A stretch of DNA of 64,000 nt, taken from positions 248,001-312,000 of the forward strand of contig OZ251222.1 of the NCBI GenBank assembly GCA_965240325.2. The letters are read 5' to 3'. Every line of letters begins with the position of its first letter. The stretch's first letter is position 1. This stretch comes from Rebecca billardiae RCC1528. Lineage: Eukaryota; Haptophyta. Positions 42,162-51,874 of this stretch are shown one piece after another. Under the pieces are notes generated by a model. The model saw only the letters and a list, made by a program, of their open reading frames with translations, had not been told where the DNA came from and made no database searches. Position numbers and translations under genes: made by a program.

Positions 42162-45100
42162 TCACTGTTCAGCGCAGCTACGACACATGATTCGTCGGTG
42201 TCGGCCCAGCAGGCCAGCTCTCCCGCCGGCAGCGTCACCGGCGTCGCCGGGCTCGGCCTCGGCGGACGGAGCCTGTGCGCAGCGCGCCTCGTCGCGCTCG
42301 GCCATATATGCCTGGACTCCTGGAGGCGCGCCCCGCTGCCGGAGGGCGCGCCACTCGCCCGGCGTGCGCAAGCCGTCGGTCAGCTGCGCCAGCGGCACCC
42401 GCACCGCCGCCATCGTGCAGTCGTTCACACCGTACCCGAGCATCAGCTCATACTGAGGCGGTGCTGAGGCGGTGGGCGCCGACGTGGAGGCGGAGCCGGC
42501 GGCGGCACTGCCATCGGCGGGGCCGCGGCTGCTGTCGGGCCGACCGGCCTCGGGTGTGCCCGCCCCGCGTGCGCCGGCGTCGGGTGCGGCTGGCAGCAGC
42601 TGCAGCGAGAGCACGCGCTGGATGGTCTCGCACTCAGCGCTCTGCGCCAAGGAGGCCGCGCCCGTCTGCGGCGCTGCGCTCCACGGCCTCGCCGCCGCCG
42701 AGCGCAGCGCGGGCAGGCACCACTCCGGCCCCACGCGGCGCAGCGCGAACGGCGGGCGCGCGTCCACCGTGAAGGCGAGGTGCGTGTAGTGGTGGCCATC
42801 CTTGGCCCAGCTGCGGCCCAGCTGCGCGCGCGCAAGCGCGGAGAGATTGGCGGCGCGCTGCTCGCCGCCACCAACCTCGCCGGCACCGTCAGCGCCCTCG
42901 CCGCCGAGCGCTGCGGCGGGTGGCGGCTGTGCCGCCAGTGTGGGCGAGGGCCGGTCCAGCCGGCCGACGCAGAGCAGCTCCTCGCCACCAGGCAGCGGCA
43001 CCGGGCCGGCGGACAGGCGCACGCGCGACGACCACGCCGCGGGCAGCGACGCCCACGCGCGCGCCGCGCCGTCGAGCCGTGCCGCGCCCTCGGCGCTCAG
43101 GCCCGCACCGCCGCCGCCGCCGCCGCCCGGCGCGCCGCCCGGCGCCAGCGGCACGAGTGGCAGCGCGCGCTCGGGCAGCAGGCTGGCCAAGCGCAGCTCG
43201 GCGCGGCCTGGGTGCCGCCGGACGCGCGCGTCGACGCGCACGGCGAGCGGCGCCGGCGCCAGCGTCCACAGCAGGTGCAGCGCGCCGCCGTGCCAGAAGG
43301 GCAGCTGGTGGCGCTCGCTGAGCCCGCTGGACAGTCCGGTGCCCCGGGCCACGGCCGCAGAGACGTTCAGGTACCCGCCGCGCGTGTCGGCGAGCAGGCG
43401 CGCGCGCAGCGCGCACGCGGAGCCGTCGGCGGCCAGCGGCGCGTCCTTGACGCACTCCAGACCCAGCGGCGCCACGGACACCACCGCCGTCTGCTCGGCG
43501 CTCCCCCACGGCCCGCTCTGCCGCAGGCCGCACGTGCACGCGCCCCACAGCCCGCCGCCGCCGCCGCCGCCGCCGTCGGCGTCGGGCTCGCGGAAGAGGC
43601 GGCACTCCTTGAGAGAACGGCAGCGGCGCGGCAGCAGCACTGGCCCGCGCGCCAGCTCCACCAGCGACGCGTCGAGCAGCGCGACGGCGCACGCGTCCGT
43701 CTTGCCGAGCTGCGAGGCGGGGCCGCGCGCCGCCCAGCCCGCGTGCCGCGGCGCGCGCAGCGTGCCGCCCGCGCGCGCACACTGGCCCTCGCTCGACGTG
43801 AAGAGAGACACGAACGCCGCGGTGGGCACGCCGAGCGCGGCCGCCTCCTCCAGCCGCAGCGACGCGTAAGCGGCGTTCCAGCCGTCGAAGCGCGGCGTGG
43901 GCTCGGCCGGGCCCGCCGACGTGCGCAGCACGAGCGGCGCGCGGCACGGCGGGCCGCCGCCGGCACCACCGCCACCGCCGCCGCCCGGCTCGTCGCCGGC
44001 GTTGCTGCCGGCCGCGCCTGGCCGCGCGCCGGGCTCACACAGGGCGAGCGGCGGGCACAGCGCGAGCTCGCCCGCCTCGAGTGGGCCCACGCCGTACAGG
44101 GACGAGTCTTTGGGTGGCGGGGACGAGGGAGGCGATGCGCGTTGCTTCGAGGCACCGTCACCCTGGGCTTTCTCCGCTGTGGCCTCGGTCTTGTTCGCCG
44201 TAGCCTCGGTCGCGCTCGCCGTGGCGTTCACTGTGCCGCGGTGCGCCTTTTGACGCGCCGCCGCTTGGCCGCGCGGGGGCGTGCAGTGGTGGTCGATCAG
44301 GCACGTGCGGCCGGTCCACGCCTGCAGCATCGGCGTACAGCAGTCCCACGGGAACGGGGAGCCGTACGTCTTCTTAAATGCCCTCTCCTGCTTTGCGCTC
44401 GTGGGTCTCATCTCCTTGCAGTTGAACGCGCCGCCCAGCGCGAGCACGCGCGCGCCCGTCGCGCGGAGCGAGCGCCACAGCGGCGGCTGGTCCATCACCT
44501 CGATGGCGGACGAGGTCGGGCCGCACCGGCTCTTGGCGTACGGGAAGCTCAGCCCCTCCGTGCACGGCGCGCTCGCGAACGAGCGCACCGCGCCCTCGTA
44601 CTCCTCCGCCCAGCGCGCCCACAGCCGGTCTGTTCTTGGCGTGCGCCGCCAGAACAGGACGCCACCGTTCACGCGCACGTCGGCGAGGCAGCCGGCAAAG
44701 GAGGGCTTTTCGCCGTCGGGGGTATGGCAGCCGAAGCCGTAGCCCGCAACGTCGTACGCGCCGCCGAGCATCGCCTCGACCGCGAGCAGCACCGCGCGCG
44801 CGTTGCCGCAGAAGTGCGTGTCCGTGTCCACAAAGAGAGAGAAGTCGTACGGCGAGCGCATGATCGCAGCGATCTTGTGCCGGCGCTCGCCGAGGAGCGT
44901 GCGGTTGGGCAGCAGCGAGAGGGGCTCAGGGACGTGGCCCGACAGCACGGCGAGCTCCACGCCGCGCCACGCCGCTGTCCGGCCCATGCTGTTGAGCACG
45001 TCCACGCCCTCGGCCGACGTGAAGAGCGTCACGGCCACGCCCGCCTTGCGCGCTTCGAGCGCGGCGGCGAACGCCTTGCGCACGTAGCCCTCTTCGCCGA

Positions 45101-45215
45101 CCGCCGCAAAGACGACTCCATGCGACGTTTTCCGCAGCGCGATCGGGATCGCGCCGCACCGCAGCCAGCACAGCCCGAGCAGCAGCAGCACACCGCGCGA
45201 GTGGTGGGCCAGCAT
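42162..45215 (-). CDS. Secretory glycosyltransferase-like protein, two domains
   Basis: Single exon, 1017 residues from the ATG at 45215 (MLAHHSRGVLLLLGLCWLR, a signal peptide or anchor). The first 330 residues look like a GT-A nucleotide-sugar transferase: HGVVFAAVGEEGYVRKAF, a FVDTDTHFCG loop with the metal-binding DTD at residues 130-132, and VNGGVLFWRR, the usual acceptor-side motif. A low-complexity linker (poly-Gly, Lys/Ala/Thr-rich) leads to a second part of about 600 residues with SLFTSSEGQC, YTHLAFTVDARPPFALRRVG and YELMLGYGVNDCTM. Similar motifs occur in propeller-type domains of protist glycan enzymes; this is by memory and uncertain. The donor and acceptor are unknown. It is 170 bases from the divergent exostosin-like gene, so the two may be co-expressed. 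Confidence 0.8.
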   Translation of the reverse strand: MLAHHSRGVLLLLGLCWLRCGAIPIALRKTSHGVVFAAVGEEGYVRKAFAAALEARKAGVAVTLFTSAEGVDVLNSMGRTAAWRGVELAVLSGHVPEPLSLLPNRTLLGERRHKIAAIMRSPYDFSLFVDTDTHFCGNARAVLLAVEAMLGGAYDVAGYGFGCHTPDGEKPSFAGCLADVRVNGGVLFWRRTPRTDRLWARWAEEYEGAVRSFASAPCTEGLSFPYAKSRCGPTSSAIEVMDQPPLWRSLRATGARVLALGGAFNCKEMRPTSAKQERAFKKTYGSPFPWDCCTPMLQAWTGRTCLIDHHCTPPRGQAAARQKAHRGTVNATASATEATANKTEATAEKAQGDGASKQRASPPSSPPPKDSSLYGVGPLEAGELALCPPLALCEPGARPGAAGSNAGDEPGGGGGGGAGGGPPCRAPLVLRTSAGPAEPTPRFDGWNAAYASLRLEEAAALGVPTAAFVSLFTSSEGQCARAGGTLRAPRHAGWAARGPASQLGKTDACAVALLDASLVELARGPVLLPRRCRSLKECRLFREPDADGGGGGGGGLWGACTCGLRQSGPWGSAEQTAVVSVAPLGLECVKDAPLAADGSACALRARLLADTRGGYLNVSAAVARGTGLSSGLSERHQLPFWHGGALHLLWTLAPAPLAVRVDARVRRHPGRAELRLASLLPERALPLVPLAPGGAPGGGGGGGAGLSAEGAARLDGAARAWASLPAAWSSRVRLSAGPVPLPGGEELLCVGRLDRPSPTLAAQPPPAAALGGEGADGAGEVGGGEQRAANLSALARAQLGRSWAKDGHHYTHLAFTVDARPPFALRRVGPEWCLPALRSAAARPWSAAPQTGAASLAQSAECETIQRVLSLQLLPAAPDAGARGAGTPEAGRPDSSRGPADGSAAAGSASTSAPTASAPPQYELMLGYGVNDCTMAAVRVPLAQLTDGLRTPGEWRALRQRGAPPGVQAYMAERDEARCAQAPSAEAEPGDAGDAAGGRAGLLGRHRRIMCRSCAEQ

Positions 45216-45385
45216 CGTTTTCGCGACCAAGCATTTCGTCGATATCAAATCGTCATTACCTCCGTACGTAGTCATCAATTCATTACAGTTAAACTGTACT
45301 AAGAATAAGAGACGCACAGTATCGATCGGCGGAGGGCTCCAGCAAGTATGTACCTCTGCAGCGTTGGGGGGCGCCTGCCTCGGCA
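45216..45385. promoter_or_regulatory. 170-bp bidirectional promoter between two glycan-related genes
   Basis: Both start codons are within 170 bases, so the promoters must overlap. The DNA is AT-richer than its surroundings. It contains the symmetric ACAGTTAAACTGT at 45285-45297, directly followed by a 21-base string (45297-45317) that recurs, inverted, at 60685-60705 upstream of the FG-GAP/UnbV gene. Confidence 0.65.
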
Positions 45386-47137
45386 ATGGCGGCGAGCATG
45401 CACCGCCGCGCCGGCGGTGCGAGGGCGCATCCCGCTCGATCGCCCGCTCGCCGCCACGCGCGCGTCGCCCTCGCGCTCGCACTTCTCGCCGCCGTCGACG
45501 GTGTCGCGCTCGCGCCCGCCCGCCGCTGGCGGCTGTACACGTACGACGTGCCGCTCGAGGCGCTTGGCGTGCCCGCGCCCGCCGCCGAGCGCTACCGCGC
45601 GCGCGTGCGCGAGGGGCCGACGCGCGCGCCGTGGGACGTGGGTGGCGTCGCGCAATCGCTCGCGCGCGAGCTGCCGCGCGTGATGCCCGCGTGGGCCCCG
45701 CCGCGCCCTCCGCGGCCGGGCGTCAGCTGGTCCGACCCCGGGCGGGTGCTGTACTTCCTGCCGGTCGCGCCGTTCGTGCTGTGCATGAGCACAGCAGAGC
45801 ACCGCAACGCCTCGTTCGTCGACACGAACGGGATGGCAAAGGGCATGTTCCCGTGGCTCACGGGCCACCTCGCCATGGGCGCCGCCTCCAAGCGCTGCGA
45901 GCTCGACGCGCGCCGGCTCTGCCCCGCGTACGCGGCCGTTCTGGAGTGGCTGGTGGCGCAGCCGAGCTGGGCGGGGCGCGAGCACCTGCACGTGGTGCCC
46001 GCCTCCTTCTCGGCGGACGTGCCGCGCGCGGCGTTCGCGTGCGCCGAGCGCCGCGCCATCCCCGAGGCGCAGCGCCCCGTGCTCGCGCGCCTCGCCCGCT
46101 CCATCCTCCTGTCGATGGAGGGCCGCACGTGGGCGTGGCGCGCGGACGTGGCCGCGGGCCGGCTGGTGCATCTGCCCTACTACGTGCCGCCCGAGCACTA
46201 CCTGCTCTCCGCGCGCGCAGAGGAGCTGCCCTCGCGCAAGCCCTCGCGCGTCGCGCTGGTGACGGTGCAGCCCAAGGCGTGCCATCGCTTCGACGACCCG
46301 ACGCGGCCAGACGCGCTCCACTGCGCCACCTCCGCCGCCGCCCTTGCCGCGATCGACAAAGGGCTCGGCACGCCGCCCGCGGACGTGCCGCCCGCCGACG
46401 TGCGCGCCGCGCTCGCGCTCGCCGTCAAGCACGCGACCACCGGCCGCCCCGTGCACTATGGCCTGCGCAACATGCTGCGCAAGCCGAGCGCGGCGGTCGC
46501 CTCCTTCGGCGCAGAGTACCGCCGCGCCACGTTCACGCTCGTCCCACCGGGCGACACGCTCACCTCCTCGCGCATACACGGCGCACTCGCCGCGCTCTCG
46601 ATCCCGGTGTTCCTCGTGCCGCTCGGCGTGCTGCCGTTCCGGCACACCGTGCCGTGGGAGGCGCTCTCCGTGCAGCTCTCGCCCGCCGCCGTCCTGAAGT
46701 ACGCCGCCGAGTGGGAGCGTCTCGGCGGCGGCGGCGGCGGCGGGGCCCACGGCACGGGCGCAGAGGCCTGCGGGGGAGAGCGGCTGGAGAGCGAGTGCGC
46801 GCGCGCGCGCGCGCTGCACCTCGAGCGGCACAACCCGCTCCGCGCCCTCGAGCGCCTCGAGCGCGAGGCACCGGAGCGCGTGGCGCGCATGCAGTCGCTG
46901 CTCGCGCGCCACCGCTGGAGCGTGCTGTACCACAACGGCTCGGAGGCGCTCAAAGCCGTCGTGCCGTTCGACGAGGCGGACGCCGAGGCGCGTGGCGGCG
47001 TGCCGCCGAGCGAGTGGCCCTCCGCAGCGAGGAGCCTCGCCGCCGAGCTCGTGATCGCTGGCGAGCGCCGGCTGCGCACGCACGCCGATGACGGCGCCAT
47101 GCATCAGCCCAAGGCGGCGCCGGGCGCGGTGCGCTGA
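45386..47137 (+). CDS. Exostosin-family (GT47-like) glycosyltransferase
   Basis: Single exon, 583 residues from the ATG at 45386. A basic N-terminus followed by ARVALALALLAAVDGVALAP is a type II membrane anchor or signal peptide, consistent with the Golgi. The exostosin hallmarks are RWRLYTYDVP near the start, VLYFLPVAPFVLC, HLHVVPASFSADVP, and in the C-terminal half FTLVPPGDTLTSSRIHGALA followed by IPVFLV and LPFRHTVPWEALSVQL, the typical donor-binding region. Members add glucuronic acid, galactose, xylose or related sugars to polysaccharides or glycoproteins; the linkage cannot be read from sequence. The C-terminal 100 residues contain a glycine run and a helical segment (RALHLERHNPLRALERLE). 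It shares a promoter region with the other glycan gene. Confidence 0.85.
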   Translation: MAASMHRRAGGARAHPARSPARRHARVALALALLAAVDGVALAPARRWRLYTYDVPLEALGVPAPAAERYRARVREGPTRAPWDVGGVAQSLARELPRVMPAWAPPRPPRPGVSWSDPGRVLYFLPVAPFVLCMSTAEHRNASFVDTNGMAKGMFPWLTGHLAMGAASKRCELDARRLCPAYAAVLEWLVAQPSWAGREHLHVVPASFSADVPRAAFACAERRAIPEAQRPVLARLARSILLSMEGRTWAWRADVAAGRLVHLPYYVPPEHYLLSARAEELPSRKPSRVALVTVQPKACHRFDDPTRPDALHCATSAAALAAIDKGLGTPPADVPPADVRAALALAVKHATTGRPVHYGLRNMLRKPSAAVASFGAEYRRATFTLVPPGDTLTSSRIHGALAALSIPVFLVPLGVLPFRHTVPWEALSVQLSPAAVLKYAAEWERLGGGGGGGAHGTGAEACGGERLESECARARALHLERHNPLRALERLEREAPERVARMQSLLARHRWSVLYHNGSEALKAVVPFDEADAEARGGVPPSEWPSAARSLAAELVIAGERRLRTHADDGAMHQPKAAPGAVR

Positions 47138-47319
47138 TGAAGAGTGCTATCATTGCTAGCCTACGATGCCATTCTTCACAATACTATCAGCACAACTTCG
47201 TCAACGTCCTCGATATCAAATAAGTTGTAAGCTACTATAGGAACGTAACGTCTACTGTAATCAAATCAGCTCCTACTTACTTACATGACGATTCATCAAA
47301 GTGAGATCGATCGAATATC

Positions 47320-48255
47320 ATGTCGTCCGACGACCTGGTGGAGGGCCTGGATGTCGGCGCGTACCTCCGACGGATCGGCATCGCGACGCCGGCCGTCGAC
47401 CTCGCTCCCACCGCCGAGACCCTGCAGCTGATCTCGCGGCACCACCTGACGAGCATCCCGTTTGAAAACCTCGATCTGTTCGCGGGCATCCCCGTCGAGG
47501 TGGGCCACGTGGACGCGCCGTGGCGGAAAATTGTTGTGGCCGGGCGCGGCGGCTGGTGCCACGAGCATGCGCTGGTAGTGGATCACGTGTTCCGGCAGCT
47601 TGGGTATACGTGCAAGCTGGTCACCGGCCAAGTCAATCCCCACGGACGCCAGACCACGCCGCCCGGCACGCACGCTCTGGTGATCGTGAGTGGGGGCGGG
47701 CTGGGTAGTCACGAGTATGCAGTCGACCTCGGCTTCCCCGACGCTGCGCTCCAGTCCCTGCGCGTCGACGCCGCGATGCACGACGTCGTGCAGACCAGCA
47801 GCACGGGCAGGGAGTTTCGCGTGAGCGTCGAGCGCGACGAGGCCGCCGGCCAAGACTGGCTGAACCGCTGGGCGCGCGCCCCCGGTGCGGAGGGCGAGTG
47901 GGCGGTGTCGTGGCGCATGCCAGCTGGCGCCGAGCCCGACCACGCACTGTACGTGGAGGGCAACGTGTGGGTGCAGCACTCCGAGGTGTCGCCATTCCGG
48001 AGGGGCTTGCTCATCACCAAGCCGTTGGAGGACGGTGGCAGGCTCACACTCTCGGGACTGCGCATCATTCGCACGAGCGCCCCCAGCCCCTCTGACGCCG
48101 GGCCGCCGGCCAAGACGACGGAGGAGGTGGCGCGGCCGGAGATCGTGCGCATGCTGCGGGACGAGTTTGGAATCGACTGGCCGGACTTGTTCGAGCGCGC
48201 GGATGCGGCCAACGCGCCGTCCACAGCGAGCCCCATCGAAGGGTTCTGCCGTTGA
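47320..48255 (+). CDS. Arylamine N-acetyltransferase
   Basis: Single exon, 311 residues from the ATG at 47320. The catalytic triad is intact: Cys80 in GRGGWCHEHA, His118 in PGTHALVIV and Asp136 in EYAVDLGFPDA. Also typical are SIPFENLDLF near residue 50 and VFRQLGYTCKLVTGQV. These enzymes transfer an acetyl or other acyl group from CoA to arylamines and hydrazines in the cytosol. The C-terminal region (VEGNVWVQHSEVSPFRRGLL) fits the family and the length is near the usual 270-290 plus a short tail. Codon use matches its neighbours, so any transfer from bacteria would be old. The upstream 180 bases are AT-rich and probably contain the promoter. Confidence 0.92.
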   Translation: MSSDDLVEGLDVGAYLRRIGIATPAVDLAPTAETLQLISRHHLTSIPFENLDLFAGIPVEVGHVDAPWRKIVVAGRGGWCHEHALVVDHVFRQLGYTCKLVTGQVNPHGRQTTPPGTHALVIVSGGGLGSHEYAVDLGFPDAALQSLRVDAAMHDVVQTSSTGREFRVSVERDEAAGQDWLNRWARAPGAEGEWAVSWRMPAGAEPDHALYVEGNVWVQHSEVSPFRRGLLITKPLEDGGRLTLSGLRIIRTSAPSPSDAGPPAKTTEEVARPEIVRMLRDEFGIDWPDLFERADAANAPSTASPIEGFCR

Positions 48256-48629
48256 TGATCACTGCCGAGCCGCCGATGCCGCGGATGCGGCGGATGCCCA
48301 CGGCTGCGGCCCGTGTGACCATGCAGTGCCTCCCCAACTTCTCCGTGCAGCCCCGAGATGTCGCGGGCTCTGCGCGCGATCCATGGCAATCTGGTGAGGT
48401 GGGGCGCCGACTCGCGCAGCAGTGTGCCCTTCGATTGACGAGTTCGTCGTGTCATCCGGGCGAGTACGACGGCGGCTTCAGTCAATCTGAAAACGTGACT
48501 GGCTACTGACTCAGTACGAGTGCGCCAACGAGTCCTTCAGAGTTCAGTACTCCTTGAAGCGGCCCGCATGACCGGCTTGCTGTTACATATCAGCTTCGGA
48601 ACTGATATATGAACTATACCGTTTGTAAC

Positions 48630-48660
<31 letters not shown>

Positions 48661-49463
48661 GGACTCACAGAGAGAGAGAGTTATAGTACGACGTATCATT
48701 ATAATTATTATTATAATAAATAAAATTATTTAATCATTATTCGAGCCGAGAGCCCGTTTCAAGAGACAAAGCAGTCGTCCGACTCCGAGCAGATCGGCCA
48801 CGGAGCAGAAGACAGACGTCGCGAAGTGCCATCCGAGAACCGACTGTACTTACCGTGAACTGATGCGATAACTACGTTACTACGACCGCAGGCTCGTGGC
48901 AGCTGACTAATCTACAGCCGGACCGCGAGGCCCAGCCGTATCCGGTCCAGCGGCCCGGGGCGCCCGGGAGCTGCGTCCGGGGCGCACTCTGAGGCATGAA
49001 TGTTGAAACTGCCGCCGCGTACGTACGCGCGCACTCGGCACGCGGCACGCGGCAACAGGCGCCCGGTCGCCACACAAAGATGTGGCTCTGAGAGTACGGA
49101 TCGAACTCGAGTAGGATCGTAGCAGAGACAGGTACGGAGACGAGGCACACGGAGACTAAGATACCGGTTACTCGTTAACAGTGATACTCGAGACTGAATC
49201 GGTCTGATCACTGATGGCCCGTCGCGGGCCCGCTCGCCGGCCGCGCGAGTCAGAACCCTCCCGATCATGCTCCTCAGAGCCGCCCGGATGCCACCACTTG
49301 CCGCCAGCATCATCAGTGAGTGCTGAGCTTAATACTTGATGAAAACGTCAATAATAAACTAGAAAACTACCGGCACTAGCACTACCGCGCCGATAGGCTC
49401 GGATGCTACGGGGTACGGGCGCTCCGTCGGCGCGGGCAGTTGGCCGCCGCTGCCATTGGCACC
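48256..49463. other. Intergenic region with microsatellites, no gene seen
   Basis: This 1.2-kb gap separates two convergent genes (N-acetyltransferase plus, phosphatase minus), so it holds two 3' ends. It has an (AG)14 run, an AT-rich block at 48690-48745 and a small inverted repeat (ATATCAG, loop with TTCG, CTGATAT) at about 48588-48610. No domain-bearing frame or tRNA was found. Confidence 0.6.
48631..48680. repeat. (AG)n microsatellite
   Basis: Fourteen AG units at 48631-48658, a short break, and a second (AG)n run at 48669-48680. A simple repeat in AT-rich intergenic DNA. Confidence 0.95.
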
Positions 49464-50114
49464 CTAGCTGACATCAGCGGGCACGTCCGCAGGCTTCCCC
49501 ACGGAGAGCGCGATCGCGGCCAGCTCAGCGGCGAACGTATTGCGATGCGTCCGCGCCTTCGAGCGCATCGCTGCGACCGCCTCGAAGGCGGCCGCGAGCG
49601 ACTCGACCTCTGTGTGGAGTAGCAGGTAGGCGATCAGCCCGGCTGGCCCTCGGTTGATGCCCTGGTGGCAGTGCACCCAGACGCCCTTCCCTTCGGCACG
49701 CGCGTGCGCGATCCGCGCTGCAGATTTGCTCAGATGGCGCACGTTGCGCTCAAAGTCACCGCCGCGCCTGTCGCGCAGGTTGCCCTCTCCGTCTTGCAGT
49801 CGGAATATGTGCGACCCCTCCTTCTCGGCGACAAAGGACGCGTCGTCGAGGCGGCAGTCCACCTCGACGGAATCCTCCGCCTCGACGGGCTTGTCGTCCA
49901 CGCCGCTCAGCCAGATCTGCGCCAGCGGGTCGCCCCCTGTGTGCATTGGCGGAGGCGCGTCGGCGAGCACCGCGCCGTCGTGCAGGCGGCGCCCGGTCGT
50001 GGACGCAAACTTGATCGGCGAGAGCTCGCGGCCTTCGGACGGGTTGGATGGCGCAGATCCACGCGCCTGACGCTCGGCGGCGAGCTGCCGCAGGAGCGCG
50101 TTCGAGTCCTCCAT
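49464..50114 (-). CDS. Dual-specificity-type protein phosphatase
   Basis: Single exon, 216 residues from the ATG at 50114. The active-site loop HCHQGINRGPA has the CX5R signature with Cys149 as nucleophile and Arg155 as phosphate ligand, preceded by the strand KGVWV and followed by the helix GLIAYLLLH, as in the DSP family. Further upstream, AQIWLSGVDD matches the usual IxLGxxxxA entry strand and HIFRLQDGEGN covers the general-acid loop, with Asp in QDGE a candidate. DSPs dephosphorylate Ser/Thr and Tyr, though some prefer lipid or sugar phosphates; the substrate is unknown. The first 50 residues are polar with no targeting signal. The unusual His-Gln after the catalytic Cys is seen in atypical DSPs. 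Confidence 0.87.
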   Translation of the reverse strand: MEDSNALLRQLAAERQARGSAPSNPSEGRELSPIKFASTTGRRLHDGAVLADAPPPMHTGGDPLAQIWLSGVDDKPVEAEDSVEVDCRLDDASFVAEKEGSHIFRLQDGEGNLRDRRGGDFERNVRHLSKSAARIAHARAEGKGVWVHCHQGINRGPAGLIAYLLLHTEVESLAAAFEAVAAMRSKARTHRNTFAAELAAIALSVGKPADVPADVS

Positions 50115-50403
50115 CGCGGTGACGACGACACGGCGGTCGGCCGCCTTAGCCTGGACGCTCGCCGGCGGCGGCGGCGGCGGCGAAAGCGGGTCGCGGGTAA
50201 ATACCTGATGTAAAGTGAACGCGCGACGGCGCAGTACGATTTCACTTATTTCGTCAACCGCCTATTGGTGGCAATTACGGTACTATGGGGGGGTACGCTA
50301 TCTACGCGACAGTCGGTATTTCCGGCGCTGCTACGAACCGTCACGCCGGGCCCTCGCCTCCGCGAATGCAACTTGCAGTGTGCAGCACAGGCCGACGGTG
50401 CGC

Positions 50404-51874
50404 TCACACGTGCAGCTGCCGGCACTGCGCACTCGTCGCCTCGCCAGGGCAGTACGGGCATTTGAAGCGCGCCGTGCGGCAGCCGCGCGAGAGCTTGCTG
50501 ATCGACGCGCGGCCGAGCACATGCCCGCACGGCAGCATCATCGGCGGGTTGCCCGCCGAGCACTGCTCGCGCGAGACGGGGCATGCGAAGACGGAGTGGA
50601 AGGCGTACTCGCGCGGCAGCTCGAGCTCCACGGGGAGCCGCTCCGCCGAGGCGAACGTGCGCGGCGCGCGGCTCTGCAGCACCCCCGCCACCTTGGTGAG
50701 CGTCGGCAGCGCGAGCGCGCCCGCGCCCAGCGCCGTGCGCACGTGCGACTGCGGCGCGAGCCCGTGCAGCGCGAGGAAGTCCGCCGTGAGCGTGCGCACC
50801 GCCTCGTCCCAGTGCTCGGCGTGCAGCACCGACGCGTACGGCGACGACTCTAGCCGCCCCGCGTACAGCAGCGCGCCCATCAGCTGCTGCACCTGCGCGT
50901 GGTCGGCGGGCGCGCGCGCGCACGGCGCGAGGTGCGCGCGAGAGTAGGCGATGGCCTTGCCCACCGCGGCCGCGCCGCCCTCGCGCAGCATGCTGAGGTA
51001 GTGCAGGCGGTGCAGCGCGAAGCGCAGGTTCGACGAGCGCTCCGCGAGCGCCTCCGCGTTCGCCTCGGCCCACGCCAGCGCCGGCCCCACCTCCCGCGCG
51101 CGCACGGCGCCCACGAGCGCATCAAGGCCCTCGTGCGCATCGTACGCACTGGCCGCGTGCTCGAGGTGCGCCTCTTGCGCGAGGCGGCGCGCGGCCTCGA
51201 ACTGGCCGCATGCGTACAGGTGCTGCAGGATAGCTCGGTTCAATGCCGGCGCCGCGCTCTCGTCCAAACCGCCCCCGAGAAGGCGCAGCACGCTCTGCCC
51301 GTCGGCAGCCATGGACTGGCGGCGGCGCGGCGCGGCGCGCAAACGCGCGCGGAGGCGCGTCACGGCGCGTGCAGCGCGTGGGACGGGCTGGCGAGGGAGT
51401 GCTCGTGCACGCGCTGGCGTACCTTGTCGATGCTGCGGCAGAACTTGGCGTGGACCGCCTGCACCTCGCGGTGGTGCGCACTCACCACCGCGGGCGCATC
51501 GAGCTGGCGAGCAAGCCCATCGGCGCACCGGGGCGGACAGCAGGCGCGCGGCTGCGATGAGGCTCTCGGCCCGACGGGCGCAGGTGTGCGCGGGTCGAGG
51601 CACATGCGGCGTGTCAGCCTGCCCCTCCGCCGCGCGTGGTTGCGGCAGCGCGCACCTGCATCACGCGCTCAGCCATCGCCGCGACTGTGGCGCGCACGTC
51701 ATCGCTATCGCTGCCGCCGGCCTCGTCGAGCGCATCGCGGCAGCGCACGAGCTCGGCGATGACCTTGTCGATGAGATCGTTTGTCGGATCCAAGCGCGGC
51801 TTCTTTACCCGATCGAAGTCCTTCAGCACGCCGGACAGCGCCCCGGACGACGCAGGCGCGCCGGCGCCGCTCAT
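50404..51874 (-). CDS. RMND5/GID2-like E3 ubiquitin ligase subunit
   Basis: Three exons: 51874-51656, 51503-51423 and 51315-50404, with introns of 152 and 107 bases, both phase 0, giving 403 residues against 391 for human RMND5A. Exon 1 holds the N-terminal helix (LSGVLKDFDRVKKPRLD), exon 2 the segment LDAPAVVSAHHREVQAVHAK, and exon 3 the LisH-like helix (LNRAILQHLYACGQFEAARR), CTLH/CRA core (ALAWAEANAEALAERSSNLR, FALHRLHYLSML) and the degenerate RING: FACPVSREQ, NPPMMLPCGHVLGR and FKCPYCPGE. RMND5/GID2 is a core subunit of the GID/CTLH ligase, which controls metabolic enzymes and other targets. The exact ring of Cys/His residues supports zinc binding. Start choice follows the first ATG with coding bias, MSGAGAP. 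Confidence 0.92.

Noticed and set aside
42780-45302. 840-codon plus-strand frame opposite the glycosyltransferase-like gene
   Set aside because: No motifs, Arg/Ala-rich; antisense shadow.
47320-48255. Recent bacterial origin of the arylamine N-acetyltransferase gene
   Set aside because: It is intronless, but so are many neighbours, and its base composition and codon use match them. Without a tree no transfer claim is made.
48631-48680. Repeated AG units considered as a CRISPR-like array
   Set aside because: It is a dinucleotide microsatellite without spacers; the genome is eukaryotic.
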